Source: Nocardioides sp. QY071 (lineage in GTDB: Bacteria; Actinomycetota; Actinomycetes; Propionibacteriales; Nocardioidaceae). From it: a DNA stretch of 64,000 bases. This document shows, piece by piece, positions 8,334-17,164 of this stretch. Numbering within the stretch: position 1 is the first letter of the stretch; every line of letters begins with the position of its first letter. The DNA lies in NCBI RefSeq assembly GCF_029961765.1, contig NZ_CP124681.1, positions 2,294,001-2,358,000 on the forward strand. The letters are read 5' to 3'. The translations under genes were made by a program, and so were the position numbers. Under the pieces are notes generated by a model. That model was given only the letters and a program-made list of their open reading frames with translations, was not told the origin of the DNA and did no database searches.

Positions 8334-9612
8334 CCGCTTCCGGTACGGCGGCCGCCCGCCCGTTCGCCGCAGCCGGCAGGTGCCGCTCCAGCACGGACGT
8401 CACCACCGCGATCGCACCGCACCCGATCACCATCAGGCCGATCAGCGAACCTCCGTGGCCGCGCTCGAGCAGGAACCCGGCGACCACCGGGCCGGCGACG
8501 GTGCCGGCCTGCACGGCGGCGGCGTTGAGCGCGTTGTAGCGCCCGCGCAGGTGGTCGGCGGCGAGGTCGTTGTTGATCGCGGGCAACGTGGGCTGCAGCA
8601 GGGTCTCCCCGATGCCGAACACGATCCCGAAGCCGAGCAGGCCGGTGACGGCGAGCGCGCTGCCGGGGGCGAGGGCGCCGGCGCCCATGAGCAGCCAGGC
8701 GGCGGCCCAGAGCAGGGCCATCACCGACAGCACCCGGGTACGGCGCCGGCCGCGGATCCGGCCCATCACGGTGAACTGGAAGGCCACGATGACGAAGGTG
8801 TTGAGGGCGAACCCGAGGCCGATCAACTCGGTCGACATGCCGGCGTCGCCGCGGGCGAAGGCGGGCAGGCCGACCTCGAACTGGCCGTAGCCGATGAACG
8901 TGGCGACGAAGGTGAGCAGGGTCAGCCAGCGCACGGCGGGGCTGCGCAGGATGGCGCGGTAGCCGGGCGCCCGCCCGGTCTCCAGGCCCGCCTCCAGGTC
9001 GCGCGGTGGGTGGAGGACCCGGCCGTGCAGGTGCCGCAGCGGGCCGAGGAAGAGGGCGAGCGGGATCAGGCCGGAGGCCGCGTCGGCGAGGTAGATCGCG
9101 GTGAACGTCTCGGGCCGGGTGACGTCGGCGAACAGGCCGCCGACGATGCCGCCGACGCCGAGGCCGAGGTTGATGAGGGCGAAGTTCACGCCGAAGTACT
9201 GCTGGCGCACCTCGCCCTCGACGACCGTCGCGATCAGCGAGTTGAACGCCGGCATCGAGGAGCCGAAGTTCACGCCGATCAGGACGAGGGCGATCGCCGC
9301 GGCTGCCGGGGTGGTCGCGAAGGCGAGCAGCACGGTGCCGACCACCATCGCGGACTGACCGCCGAGCATGACCGCGCGGGCGCCGTACCGGTCGGTCAGG
9401 GCACCGCTCGGTCCGGTCACCACGAACGCCGACAGAGCGATGACCGCCATCAGCACGCCGGACAGGCCCAGGCCGAAGCCGCGGACCTCGTGGAGGTAGA
9501 TCAGCGTGAACGGCAGCACCAGGCCGCGGCCGAGCGTGGAGATCGCCACCGTGGACAGCAGCCACCGGCCCTCGGTGGGAAGTGCGGTCCAGAACGACTT
9601 CAACGAGATCAT
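8326..9612 (-). CDS. MFS transporter (tandem paralogue 1)
   Basis: A 428-aa major facilitator protein with about 12 hydrophobic segments, probably a drug or metabolite efflux carrier. The motif-A-like loop is TDRYGARAVML, after the second helix. It is closely related to the gene immediately upstream: both begin SFW(T/A)ALPTEGRWLLSTVAI and share LPFTLIYLHEVRGF and the QQYFG(V/I)NFAL(I/V)NLG block. The substrate cannot be read from sequence. It probably belongs to one transcript with the upstream paralogue and the TfoX-like gene; the gap to the paralogue is 68 bases. Confidence 0.88.
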   Translation of the reverse strand: MISLKSFWTALPTEGRWLLSTVAISTLGRGLVLPFTLIYLHEVRGFGLGLSGVLMAVIALSAFVVTGPSGALTDRYGARAVMLGGQSAMVVGTVLLAFATTPAAAAIALVLIGVNFGSSMPAFNSLIATVVEGEVRQQYFGVNFALINLGLGVGGIVGGLFADVTRPETFTAIYLADAASGLIPLALFLGPLRHLHGRVLHPPRDLEAGLETGRAPGYRAILRSPAVRWLTLLTFVATFIGYGQFEVGLPAFARGDAGMSTELIGLGFALNTFVIVAFQFTVMGRIRGRRRTRVLSVMALLWAAAWLLMGAGALAPGSALAVTGLLGFGIVFGIGETLLQPTLPAINNDLAADHLRGRYNALNAAAVQAGTVAGPVVAGFLLERGHGGSLIGLMVIGCGAIAVVTSVLERHLPAAANGRAAAVPEAVR

Positions 9613-9680
9613 GCGTGGACCGTGTGCTTCACGCAGGAAATGCTACGGAAGTTGCCGATGGACAACCGAATCGTGTGGGG

Positions 9681-10949
9681 TCAAACGACCTCGGTTGTGG
9701 GGGACCTCACCTCTGCTCCGCCATTGGCGCTCACGGGGACGTGCCGCTCGAGCACCAGCGCCATCACCGCGATGGCCGCGCAGCCCGCGACCATGACCGC
9801 GATGTACGCCGCCGCGAGGTCGTGCTGCAGCAGGAAGCCCGCGACGACCGGGCCGGCGATGGCCCCGCCCTGGAAGGCCGCCGCGGTGATCGCGTTGTAG
9901 CGCCCGCGGGTGTGGTCGGTCGCGAGGTCGTTGGCCATCGCCGGAACGGTCGGCTGCAGCAGCGTCTCGCCGAGCGCGAACACCGCCATGTAGGCAAGCA
10001 CCCCGGCGATCGCCAGGCCGCCGCCCGGGACGATGCCGGCGGCGCCGAGCAGACCCCAGGCGACCGCCCAGATCGCGGCCATCACGACCATCACCCGGGT
10101 GCGCAGGTGTCGCTTGATCCGGTTGAGCACCGAGAACTGCAGCACCACGATGACCACGGTGTTGACGGCGAACGCCAGGCCGACGGTGCGGGTCGAGACC
10201 TCGGCGGCCTGGCGGGCGAAGCCCGGGAACCCGGCCTCGTGCTGGCCGTAGCCGATGAAGGTGCCGACGAAGGTGAGCAGGGTCAGCCAGCGCACGGCGG
10301 GCTGGCGGAGGATGGCCAGGTAGCCGACGCTCGCCGGGGCCGTGCCGTCCTCGGGCGCGGTGGCGCGGCCGTGGACGTGGCGCAATGGTCCGAGCAGCAG
10401 CGCCAGGGGCACCAGCCCGGTCAGCGCGTCGCCGACGAAGATCGCGGTGAAGGTGTCCGGCCGGTCGACGTCGGCGAACAGCCCGCCGACCACCCCGCCG
10501 ACACCGATGCCGAGGTTGACCAGCGCGAAGTTGATGCCGAAGTACTGCTGGCGCAGCTCGCCGCTCACGACCGCCGCGATCAAGGCGTTGAACGCCGGCC
10601 ACGAGACCCCGAAGTTGAAGCCGACCAGCACCAGAGCGACCGCGGCCACCGCGGGTGTCGTCGCGAAGGCCAGGGTCAGGTTGCCCACGATCATGGCCGC
10701 GAGGCCGACGAGCAGCACCGCTCGGGCGCCGTAGCGATCGACCATGGCGCCGCCCGGCCCGGTCACCAGGAAGCCGACGACGGCGATCAGCGCCATCAGC
10801 GTGCCGGAGAGGCCGAGCTCGAAGCCGCGCACCTCGTGGAGGTAGATCAGCGTGAACGGCAGGGTCAGGCCGCGCCCGAGCGTCTGGATCGCGACCGTCG
10901 ACAGGAGCCAGCGGCCCTCGGTGGGCAGGGCCGCCCAGAACGACCTCAC
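9681..10949 (-). CDS. MFS transporter (tandem paralogue 2)
   Basis: A 422-aa major facilitator protein, paralogous over its full length to its downstream neighbour, so this is a tandem duplication that has since diverged. I chose the GTG at 10949 because it forms a GTGA overlap with the TfoX-like stop and gives the N-terminus RSFWAALPTEGRW, which lines up with the paralogue. An ATG at 10994 would add 15 residues that overlap the upstream gene. The motif-A-like loop is VDRYGARAVLL. Efflux is the usual role of such carriers in actinobacteria; the substrate is unknown. Confidence 0.87.
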   Translation of the reverse strand: MRSFWAALPTEGRWLLSTVAIQTLGRGLTLPFTLIYLHEVRGFELGLSGTLMALIAVVGFLVTGPGGAMVDRYGARAVLLVGLAAMIVGNLTLAFATTPAVAAVALVLVGFNFGVSWPAFNALIAAVVSGELRQQYFGINFALVNLGIGVGGVVGGLFADVDRPDTFTAIFVGDALTGLVPLALLLGPLRHVHGRATAPEDGTAPASVGYLAILRQPAVRWLTLLTFVGTFIGYGQHEAGFPGFARQAAEVSTRTVGLAFAVNTVVIVVLQFSVLNRIKRHLRTRVMVVMAAIWAVAWGLLGAAGIVPGGGLAIAGVLAYMAVFALGETLLQPTVPAMANDLATDHTRGRYNAITAAAFQGGAIAGPVVAGFLLQHDLAAAYIAVMVAGCAAIAVMALVLERHVPVSANGGAEVRSPTTEVV

Positions 10950-11293
10950 TTCGGTGGCAGCGTCGCGGCGTACGACGCACCGCGGCGCACCCACGCACCC
11001 AGCGCCTCGTCGGTGGCCACGTCGTCGAGGTCGACGCGCAGCCAGCCGCTCATCGAGCGACCGCGCATCTCCATCGGGTACGCCGCCGTGGTCGCCACCA
11101 GCTCCTCGCCCTCGGCCGGGTCGACGCGCACCATCAGCCCGCCCTGGCCGCTGGCCGCGACCGCCATGTTGCCGCCGACCATGAAGCCCAGGCCGCCGAA
11201 CATCTTCTTCTCGGTCAGCTCCCGGCCGGCTGCTCCCGGCTCGTCCGCGAGGAGGTCACGGACCCGCCCGGCCAGCTCTTCGTCGTACGCCAT
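10946..11293 (-). CDS. TfoX N-terminal domain protein
   Basis: A 115-aa protein matching the TfoX/Sxy N-terminal domain: VRDLLADEPGAAGRELTEKK, MFGGLGFMVGGNMAVAA, and a C-terminal DEALGAWVRRGASYAATLPPK. In Gammaproteobacteria TfoX is a competence regulator, but stand-alone single-domain actinobacterial versions have no established role, so none is assigned. The stop overlaps the start of the MFS gene by four bases, which implies co-translation with the exporter pair. The ATG at 11293 is the only sensible start. Confidence 0.85.
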   Translation of the reverse strand: MAYDEELAGRVRDLLADEPGAAGRELTEKKMFGGLGFMVGGNMAVAASGQGGLMVRVDPAEGEELVATTAAYPMEMRGRSMSGWLRVDLDDVATDEALGAWVRRGASYAATLPPK

Positions 11294-11377
11294 GGGAAGG
11301 ACACTAGGCGCGGGCACCGACATTCCGCCCGGATGCGGTCGGCGTGTGGTCGAGACCCTTTGTGCAGGATGGCGCCC

Positions 11378-12361
11378 ATGACCGAGCGCTTCGTCGAGCA
11401 CGGCACCCCCGCCGAGATCCTGGACGTCATCGCCCAGCTCCCCGCCCTGCCGTACGCCGCCCGCGGGGACCAGCTGGACTGGAGCGTGGCCGGTCACGAG
11501 GGGGAGTCGTTCGACCGGATGCACGTGTTCGGCCTGGCCTCGCACCCTGACCGGGCACGAGTCCACGAGCTCGCGACCCGCTTGGCCGTCGCGGCCGACC
11601 AGCGGTGGGGGAAGCGGCACAGGTTCGCCTGCGCGGCGGTGACGCCGAAGGGCGACCCGGCGCACATCCTCGACCCGCGCGCCGTACCCGCCGCTGCGCT
11701 GGAGGCGATGGGCGCGACCGAGGCCGAGTTCTGGAGATTCGGGGACAGCGCTCTCCTCCTGGCGGTGAACCCCGACCACGTGTCGGGTGCCGCCCTCTGC
11801 GTGGCTCTGGTGCTGGAGGCGTCGTACCTCGAGAAGCCGGTCGACCGGCTCGCGGTCGCGGACGCCGAGATGGATGCCCGGATCCGCAAGGCGGGCAAGG
11901 GCGGCAACAGGAAGCGGAGGTCGGCAGGTGTGCGCTCCGAGCTGCTCGAGGACTTCCTGAGCCGCGACAAGACCCGGATCAACTCCGCCATCGACGTCGT
12001 CAACGGCTCGGGAGACGCCGCCCTGCTCGCTCCGGTGGCCGCCGAGCTCCGCGCGGTCCTGGCCTCGATCCGGGCAGCCGACTTCGTGATCGTCGACGGG
12101 AACCCTGTCGAGCTGGCGGTGGACCGCCTGGAGATCGTTCGCTCGGGCGGCTGCCTGTGCGCGACGTACCCCCGACGCAGCGCCGACCCGCAGCGTGAGG
12201 CCGACAAGGGCTGGGTCAGGATCGAGAGCGAGACCGTGAGCGCGCCCGGTGCTCGCCCGCGGCGCGAGGTCGCCTGCACCTCGTGCGGGTCGGTCTTCGA
12301 TGTGGAGGAGGGGGAGTACCACGCGACCTGGTGGAAGTGGGTGTTGCGGGGCCGCCGCTGA
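11378..12361 (+). CDS. Conserved hypothetical protein with C-terminal Cys pair
   Basis: A protein of about 327 aa that I do not recognise. The chosen ATG at 11378 (MTERFVEHGTPAEIL) has an AGGA nine bases upstream; an in-frame ATG nine bases earlier is possible. The middle is basic (IRKAGKGGNRKRRS). The C-terminal third has SGGCLCATYPRR, CTSCGSVFDVEEGEYHATW and a final WVLRGRR, suggesting a small metal site built from two CxC/CxxC pairs. There is no signal peptide or membrane segment. It is convergent with the next gene, two bases apart. Confidence 0.6.
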   Translation: MTERFVEHGTPAEILDVIAQLPALPYAARGDQLDWSVAGHEGESFDRMHVFGLASHPDRARVHELATRLAVAADQRWGKRHRFACAAVTPKGDPAHILDPRAVPAAALEAMGATEAEFWRFGDSALLLAVNPDHVSGAALCVALVLEASYLEKPVDRLAVADAEMDARIRKAGKGGNRKRRSAGVRSELLEDFLSRDKTRINSAIDVVNGSGDAALLAPVAAELRAVLASIRAADFVIVDGNPVELAVDRLEIVRSGGCLCATYPRRSADPQREADKGWVRIESETVSAPGARPRREVACTSCGSVFDVEEGEYHATWWKWVLRGRR

Positions 12362-12363
12362 CG

Positions 12364-13563
12364 TCAGCGTGCCGGCGGACGGGGATCGCGTCCTCCCCAG
12401 GCCGCCACCCGGTCCCAGAAGAAGTCGGCCAGGGTGGGAGCGACGGCGACGTCGTCGACGCCTTCTCGCCGCAGGACCACGCGCCCGCCACCGATCGTGA
12501 TCAGGTAGCCGCCCCGGTCGTCGGTCATGACCTGCGTGGCCACCCCGTAGACGTTCTCGACGTCCCACTGCTGGAACTTCTCGGGGGACGCGTCGATCGC
12601 CGCATCCATCGTCTGGATCTCGGCGCACGACATCAGGCGGAAGTCGCCGTCCAGGCCCCACGCCGCTCCGGCGCCGGCGTCCTGCCCGTCGTGCCAGGCC
12701 AGGACCTTGCGCTCCCCACCGGACTCCGCGATCGCCTTCTCGCCGGCGGGACGTCGCAGGACATCCCTGAGCGCTGGGGGCATCGTCTCGTCGAGTGCCG
12801 TAAGAGCGTCCGACAGGCCGAACCCGAGCTGCTGGGCGCGCAGCTCGTCCCACAGGGGCGTGAAGAACCCTCGGCGGTGCAGGTCCTCGAGGGTGGTGCC
12901 GGTCTGCTCGGCGACCCGGCGGAAGGTGGCGACCATGTCGAGCATGCTGGCCACCATGCCCCCGTCGTCACTCCAGCTGCGCTGCCGCCCGAGCTCCTCG
13001 GCCTCGTCGAAGCGTCCTTGGTAGGCGAACGACCACAGCAGCGGGACGGTGAGGTTCTCGTCGCGTGGGCTCGCCCGCCTCGCCGCCTCGGCGGCCGCGA
13101 TGAAACGCTCGCTCGGGGCCCCGGACATGAGGAGGCCGATGGCTCGGTGGACGAGCATCGCGGGCAGCAACCGAGGCTCCGCGCGCTCGCACTGCTCGAC
13201 CGCGTGGTCGACCATCTGCCAGCCCTGCTCGTGATCGCCGTCGAGCGCGGTCGCCGTGCCGAGCTCGATGAGGTCGAGCCAGTCCTCCTCCGGATGACCT
13301 TGGACCACCTCGGTCGCCCACCGCCGCGCCTCCGGGTAGTCATGCCGGGCCAACGCGGCGTCGCGCCGTTCGCGGGCCTCCTCGAGCGCCTCGTCGATGT
13401 CCTCGTGGGTCTGCTCGTACGGCTCGAACCGGCCACCGGGATGCTCAGCCGCCGGGTGTCGGCGCTGCCCGGCGGACACCCGCCGGCGGCGCAGCGCGCC
13501 GAGGAGCCCCAGCGCCACTCCGGCCACCAGGATGATCCATGCGTTGTCGACGATCAGCTGCAT
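12364..13563 (-). CDS. Membrane-anchored helical-repeat protein of unknown function
   Basis: A 399-aa protein. It has one N-terminal membrane helix (about residues 8-25, followed by RRRR), then an alpha-helical region of TPR-like hairpins (residues about 55-230, with RRDAALARHDYPEARRWA and similar repeats). The C-terminal domain of about 150 residues has WHDG, WGLDGDFRLMSCAEI and YLITIGGGRVVLRRE; it resembles SMI1/KNR4-type immunity or scaffold domains, but that is only an impression. No partner toxin gene is next to it. Confidence 0.6.
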   Translation of the reverse strand: MQLIVDNAWIILVAGVALGLLGALRRRRVSAGQRRHPAAEHPGGRFEPYEQTHEDIDEALEEARERRDAALARHDYPEARRWATEVVQGHPEEDWLDLIELGTATALDGDHEQGWQMVDHAVEQCERAEPRLLPAMLVHRAIGLLMSGAPSERFIAAAEAARRASPRDENLTVPLLWSFAYQGRFDEAEELGRQRSWSDDGGMVASMLDMVATFRRVAEQTGTTLEDLHRRGFFTPLWDELRAQQLGFGLSDALTALDETMPPALRDVLRRPAGEKAIAESGGERKVLAWHDGQDAGAGAAWGLDGDFRLMSCAEIQTMDAAIDASPEKFQQWDVENVYGVATQVMTDDRGGYLITIGGGRVVLRREGVDDVAVAPTLADFFWDRVAAWGGRDPRPPAR

Positions 13564-13581
13564 CCGAGACCCCCAAGACGT

Positions 13582-13618
13582 TCCGTGTGCGTCGACCGTA
13601 GTGGTCGACGCACACGGA
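13582..13618 (-). terminator. Strong hairpin after the maleylpyruvate-isomerase-like gene
   Basis: A perfect 16-bp inverted repeat (13582-13597 with 13603-13618; arm TCCGTGTGCGTCGACC) with a five-base loop, starting six bases after the stop of the gene at 13624. There is no T-run, but its position at the end of the three-gene arsR operon supports transcription termination. It also lies just upstream of the start of the 12364-13563 gene. Confidence 0.65.
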
Positions 13619-13623
13619 GTGGG

Positions 13624-14196
13624 TCAGGGGCGCCACCGCGGGTCGCGGCCGATGAACCCGACCAGCCGGTCCTGCCAGGGCGCGTCCTCGGCGACCGGCA
13701 CCTTCGCGCCGTACTGCCCGCTCTGGCGCAGCATCTCGTCGAGCGGCGCCATGCCCTCGACCATCGTGCGGCAGCGCTCCGCGTCGAGCGTGTCGTCCTG
13801 GCCGGTGGCTCGGGCGAGGTCCCAGGTGTGCATGAAGACGTCGCCGGTGTAGAACTCCGCGATCGCGCGGGGGAGCGGCATCTGAGGCAGCCGGGGGTGC
13901 GCGAAGGTGACCTCCGCGTTGGCCGGGTCGTCGAGGACCGCCTGGACGGCGGCGGCGTGGTGGTCCCACGCGGCGACCGGGTCGGCGTCGACGTCCGGGC
14001 CGGGCGGGAGCTCGATGTCGGAGCCGTCGGCGAGGAAGGCGGGGAACCACTCCACGAGGTGGCGTACGACGTCGCGCGCCCGCCACTCCGGCACCGGGGT
14101 GGGTGCGTCCCATCCGTCGGCCGCCACGCCCCGGACCCGATCGCCGAAGGTGGCCGCGATGCTGCGGTGCTCCTCGGCGGGCCCGTCCGGGATCAC
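13624..14196 (-). CDS. TIGR03086-like maleylpyruvate isomerase-family protein
   Basis: A 190-aa DinB/mycothiol-dependent maleylpyruvate isomerase-like fold. Typical blocks are GWDAPTPVPEWRARDVVRHLVEW near the N-terminus and FYTGDVFMHTWDLARATGQD with the second and third putative metal-binding His region. The enzymatic role of the TIGR03086 group is not established. The GTG at 14196 forms a GTGA overlap with the SRPBCC stop, so the two are co-translated; this arsR/SRPBCC/TIGR03086 set is a common actinobacterial arrangement. A longer in-frame extension upstream is antisense noise. Confidence 0.82.
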   Translation of the reverse strand: MIPDGPAEEHRSIAATFGDRVRGVAADGWDAPTPVPEWRARDVVRHLVEWFPAFLADGSDIELPPGPDVDADPVAAWDHHAAAVQAVLDDPANAEVTFAHPRLPQMPLPRAIAEFYTGDVFMHTWDLARATGQDDTLDAERCRTMVEGMAPLDEMLRQSGQYGAKVPVAEDAPWQDRLVGFIGRDPRWRP

Positions 14197-14699
14197 CTGC
14201 CCGCCCCGGTCAGCGACGCGAGGAGGCGGTCGAGGGCGGCGTAGCCCTCGTTGATGCCGACCTCCATGCCGCTGGCGAGCATGCCGGCGCGCGACTCGAA
14301 GTCGTAGACCACCGAGAGCGACTCGAGTCGGGTGCGGCCATCGGGAAGCTCGACGAAGACCATCGTGTCGAGGCTGACCGCCTCGGGCATCTCCTCGAAG
14401 CCGAAGGTCTGCACGATCCTCTCGTTCTGGTCGACCCGGTGCACCGCACCGTAGAAGTGGGCGATCTCCACGCCCTCGCGAGTCGCCGTGTAGCGGTACT
14501 CGCCGCCGGTGCGGATGTCCCAGACGCCGATCTCCATGCCGACCGTGTCGGGCCCCAGCCACTGCCTGACCAGCTCGGGCTCGACGTGCGCGCGGAACAC
14601 GAGGTCGCGCGGGGCGTCGAACTCGCGGACGATCCGGACCGTGGGGACGTCGGGGTCCGCCTCGATCAGGGTCTCGGGTGCGGTGCTGCTCGTGGTCAT
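14193..14699 (-). CDS. SRPBCC/AHSA1 domain protein
   Basis: A 168-aa protein with the START-like (AHSA1) fold, which forms a hydrophobic ligand cavity. Visible blocks are VRIVREFDAPRDLVFRAHVE (strand 1 and helix 1), VRQWLGPD, GGEYRYTATREG, and a long C-terminal helix. The ATG at 14699 overlaps the arsR stop (ATGA), so it is co-translated with the regulator. AHSA1-arsR pairs are frequent, and the SRPBCC protein is thought to bind the small molecule or its product; the ligand is unknown. Confidence 0.88.
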   Translation of the reverse strand: MTTSSTAPETLIEADPDVPTVRIVREFDAPRDLVFRAHVEPELVRQWLGPDTVGMEIGVWDIRTGGEYRYTATREGVEIAHFYGAVHRVDQNERIVQTFGFEEMPEAVSLDTMVFVELPDGRTRLESLSVVYDFESRAGMLASGMEVGINEGYAALDRLLASLTGAGR

Positions 14700-15070
14700 C
14701 CTGCTGCTCCTTCGTGTCGCTGCTCGTTCGGGTCGGTGTCCTTGCCCTGCATCCGGGCCAGGACCTGGTCCAGTCGGCGGTAGCGCTCCTCGGCCTGCTG
14801 CCGGTAGCGCTCGATCCACTTCGTCATCAGGTCGAACACCTCCGCATCCAGATGGACCGGACGGCGCTGCGCGTCGCGGCTGCGCCGCACCAGGCCGGCC
14901 TCCTCGAGCACCTTGAGGTGCTTGGAGACGGCCTGGAGCGAGACGTCGTACGGCGCCGCGAGCTCGCTCACCGTCGCGTCGCCCGCCGCCAGCCGGGCCA
15001 CCATGTCGCGTCTGGTCGGGTCGGCGAGGGCGCCGAAGACCCGCGACAGCCGGTCGTCTTGCTCAACCAC
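14696..15070 (-). CDS. ArsR-family transcriptional repressor
   Basis: A 124-aa winged-helix repressor: FGALADPTRRDMVARLAAGD leads into the recognition region ELAAPYDVSLQAVSKHLKVLEEAGLV. No ArsR-type metal-binding Cys motif is present, so it probably senses an organic ligand. The GTG at 15070 gives the normal N-terminus for the family (VVEQDDRLSRVFGALADPTRR). The start codon lies inside a 16-bp palindrome, and a second copy is 40 bp upstream, so autoregulation is likely. It is first in a three-gene overlapping operon. Confidence 0.88.
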   Translation of the reverse strand: MVEQDDRLSRVFGALADPTRRDMVARLAAGDATVSELAAPYDVSLQAVSKHLKVLEEAGLVRRSRDAQRRPVHLDAEVFDLMTKWIERYRQQAEERYRRLDQVLARMQGKDTDPNEQRHEGAAG

Positions 15071-15118
15071 GTGGTTGATTAAAGGTCTTGATCGGGCGCT
15101 TGTCAACCATTGGGTTGA
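15063..15118. promoter_or_regulatory. Duplicated palindromic operator of the arsR operon
   Basis: TCAACCACGTGGTTGA (15063-15078) is a perfect 16-bp palindrome covering the arsR start codon. TCAACCATTGGGTTGA (15103-15118) is a near-identical copy centred 40 bp away, almost four helical turns, so two dimers would sit on the same DNA face. The position over the start and presumed promoter of arsR fits an autoregulatory operator. Confidence 0.7.
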
Positions 15119-15546
15119 GTACGTGAGTCCGCGAGAACCGTTGCGGTTTGGTGGCTCTTCCCAGATGAGGGTGTAGGTCGGCCGGGCGCGTCGGTCCGCA
15201 GATAGACGTCGAGGTCTCCCGACGATGGAGGTTCCTACGCCATCCATCCGAAAGACCTCGACGTGACCGACGCTACCCCGCCGGCCGGCTTCGGCCGCCC
15301 TGACCTGAGCGCCTTCGCGTCTCATCCCAATCGACCCTGATCGAGTCTGCTGACCCCCTCGACGAGAACGCAGCGACATCACAGCCACCCAACCCCGACC
15401 GTCCGGGAAGCCGGGACACGTCACATGGCTTGTGCTGCGGGCGTGTCGAGTGGGTCGTCCAGGGGCGACGCAGAAGCGTCGACGCGACGTGCTGAGAGGT
15501 GGTTCCAGTCGAGCACTAGGACACCGGCTACAGGCATGGCGATAGG
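15119..15546. other. Gene-free stretch between arsR and the AraC-type gene
   Basis: No convincing gene is present. A 12-bp inverted repeat (15206-15217 with 15253-15264; ACGTCGAGGTCT and its complement) lies near the left. The rest reads like non-coding or degenerate DNA, with no frame that keeps actinobacterial third-position GC. It may be the remnant of an inserted element, but no transposase motif could be identified. Confidence 0.45.
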
Positions 15547-16488
15547 TCAGGAACGGCGTCGCTCCCTGCGCAGGAGGGAGCGCAGAGTCTCGGCGTTCGC
15601 GTAGCCGACCCGTAGCGCGATCTCGGCGGAGGTGAGGTCCGTGGTTGCTGAGAGGTGCCGAGCTCGTTCGATGCGAAGCCGTTGGACGAAGCCGAGCGGA
15701 GTGAGGTTGAGCGCCGCACGGACTCGTCGTTCGAGGGTGCGCCGGCTGGTGCCGAGCGACTGCGCGACGAAGGCGACGTTGAACGGTTCGTCCAGGCGGG
15801 CGCGCACGAAGCGTTCGAACTCGACGACGATCGGGTCCTCGTGCCGGAGCTGTTCGTAGGCGACGAAGGCCGCCTGCGACGGACGCTCGTCGATGATGAG
15901 GAGCTTGGCGACATGTTGGGCCAGGTCGGGGCTGATCGATCGCACGAGTGAGAGCGCGAGGTCGATGTGGGCGAACGCGGCGCCGGCGGTGACGAGGTTC
16001 CCGTCGACCACGACCATGGTGTCGAGATCGAGGGCGACGGTCGGATAGCGCTTCAGGAACTCCGGCCCCAGGAACCAGCTGGTCGTCGCCCGCCGATGAT
16101 GCATCCGTCCGGTCTCGGCGACAGCGAACACGCCGGTGCACGCCGCGGCGATCCGGGTGGTCGCGTCGTCGAGGCGCCCGAGCGAGGCGATGACCGAACG
16201 AGCATCTCGGCTCTGGAGGGCGTCGTTGGTAGCGGCGGCCGTGAGGGTTCCAAGCGCAGGGACGACGACCACGTCGAACTCTGCGGACTCCGACAGCGGG
16301 TGGTCCACCGACAGGGTCATCGATGCCGTCGTGGTCACTCTCCGTTTCGGTCCGAGGATGGCGAGTTCGATCGGGTCGATCCGCGGGTCGACATCGCCGC
16401 GGGCTCCGTCGGCCACCCGCACGATGTCGATGACCGACGCGACAGCCGAACCGAAGCAGCCGTCGATCGCGATCAGTCCGATACGCAT
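15547..16488 (-). CDS. GlxA-type AraC-family transcriptional regulator
   Basis: A 313-aa regulator with an N-terminal DJ-1/PfpI-like domain and a C-terminal AraC helix-turn-helix pair. The DJ-1 nucleophile-elbow equivalent is IAAACTGVFAVAETG near residue 135; the HTH region is VAFVAQSLGTSRRTLERRVRAA followed by SAEIALRVGYANAETLRSLLRRE. The ATG at 16488 gives the usual GlxA N-terminus MRIGLIAIDGC. It diverges from a small monooxygenase gene with a 108-bp shared promoter region, so that gene is its likely target. Base composition is slightly less GC-rich than its neighbours. Confidence 0.85.
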   Translation of the reverse strand: MRIGLIAIDGCFGSAVASVIDIVRVADGARGDVDPRIDPIELAILGPKRRVTTTASMTLSVDHPLSESAEFDVVVVPALGTLTAAATNDALQSRDARSVIASLGRLDDATTRIAAACTGVFAVAETGRMHHRRATTSWFLGPEFLKRYPTVALDLDTMVVVDGNLVTAGAAFAHIDLALSLVRSISPDLAQHVAKLLIIDERPSQAAFVAYEQLRHEDPIVVEFERFVRARLDEPFNVAFVAQSLGTSRRTLERRVRAALNLTPLGFVQRLRIERARHLSATTDLTSAEIALRVGYANAETLRSLLRRERRRS

Positions 16489-16596
16489 GGCGCGAACAAT
16501 AGCAATACTGCCGTATACGCCACTTCTCACATGCCCTTGCTCGTCATACGCTGAACTCGCTTCACCAAGAAACCTCGACACCTAGGAGAACCCCTC

Positions 16597-16908
16597 ATGT
16601 CCACACCCGCATCACTTCCGTATGCCTTCGTCGCCAAGATCGTCGCGGCCGATGGACAGCACGACGCGCTCGCCGATCTGCTCGCCGGCGCTGTCGCGCT
16701 CGCCAACGAAGAAGTGGGAACGATTGTCTGGTTCGCGGTCAGGACCCACGCCGACACCTTCTGGATCTTCGATGCATTCCCCGACGAGGCCGCTCGCGAC
16801 GCCCACGCCAACGGCGCCATCGTCGCAGCCCTGATGGCCAATCAGCACCTCCTCGGCGCAGCACCCGAGATCCTGGCGGCCGACGTCCTCGCGTCCAAGC
16901 TCCCGTAG
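16597..16908 (+). CDS. Antibiotic biosynthesis monooxygenase (ABM) domain protein
   Basis: A 103-aa single-domain ABM ferredoxin-like protein related to YgiN quinol monooxygenases and heme-degrading enzymes. The pattern is AFVAKIVAADGQHDALADLL (strand and helix), NEEVGTIVWFAVRTHADTFW, then FDAFPDEAARDAH. A TAGGAGA ribosome-binding site precedes the ATG at 16597. It is divergently paired with the GlxA-type regulator. The substrate is not predictable from sequence. Confidence 0.83.
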   Translation: MSTPASLPYAFVAKIVAADGQHDALADLLAGAVALANEEVGTIVWFAVRTHADTFWIFDAFPDEAARDAHANGAIVAALMANQHLLGAAPEILAADVLASKLP

Positions 16909-17164
16909 TCCGCCAACGCACGAGACGATCGCGCCCCGCCGAGCCGTCGCCAGGTCGCGACGCAACGCCACGCTGCGTTGCCGAGCGGTGCGAGGCCTAT
17001 CGGCACAGGACAGGATGCCGGCCGCGAGCGCTCAGCCGGCGAGGGGTCCGTCGCAGAGGAGAGCGACGTCGGTGTCGGGCAGAGCCGTGAGGCCAGCGCA
17101 TCGCGCGACCACCAGAACCGAACCGCCCCTGCACTGCGTTTCCGCAGGTCAGGGGCTGTTCGCC

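Noticed and set aside
10950..10994. Upstream ATG at 10994 for the second MFS gene
   Set aside because: It would overlap the TfoX-like gene by 49 bases and add residues without similarity to the paralogue; the GTGA overlap start at 10949 aligns with the paralogue.
15119..15546. Possible transposase remnant between arsR and the AraC-type gene
   Set aside because: A 12-bp inverted repeat is present but no DDE motif or transposase-like translation could be recognised in any frame, so no IS family was assigned.
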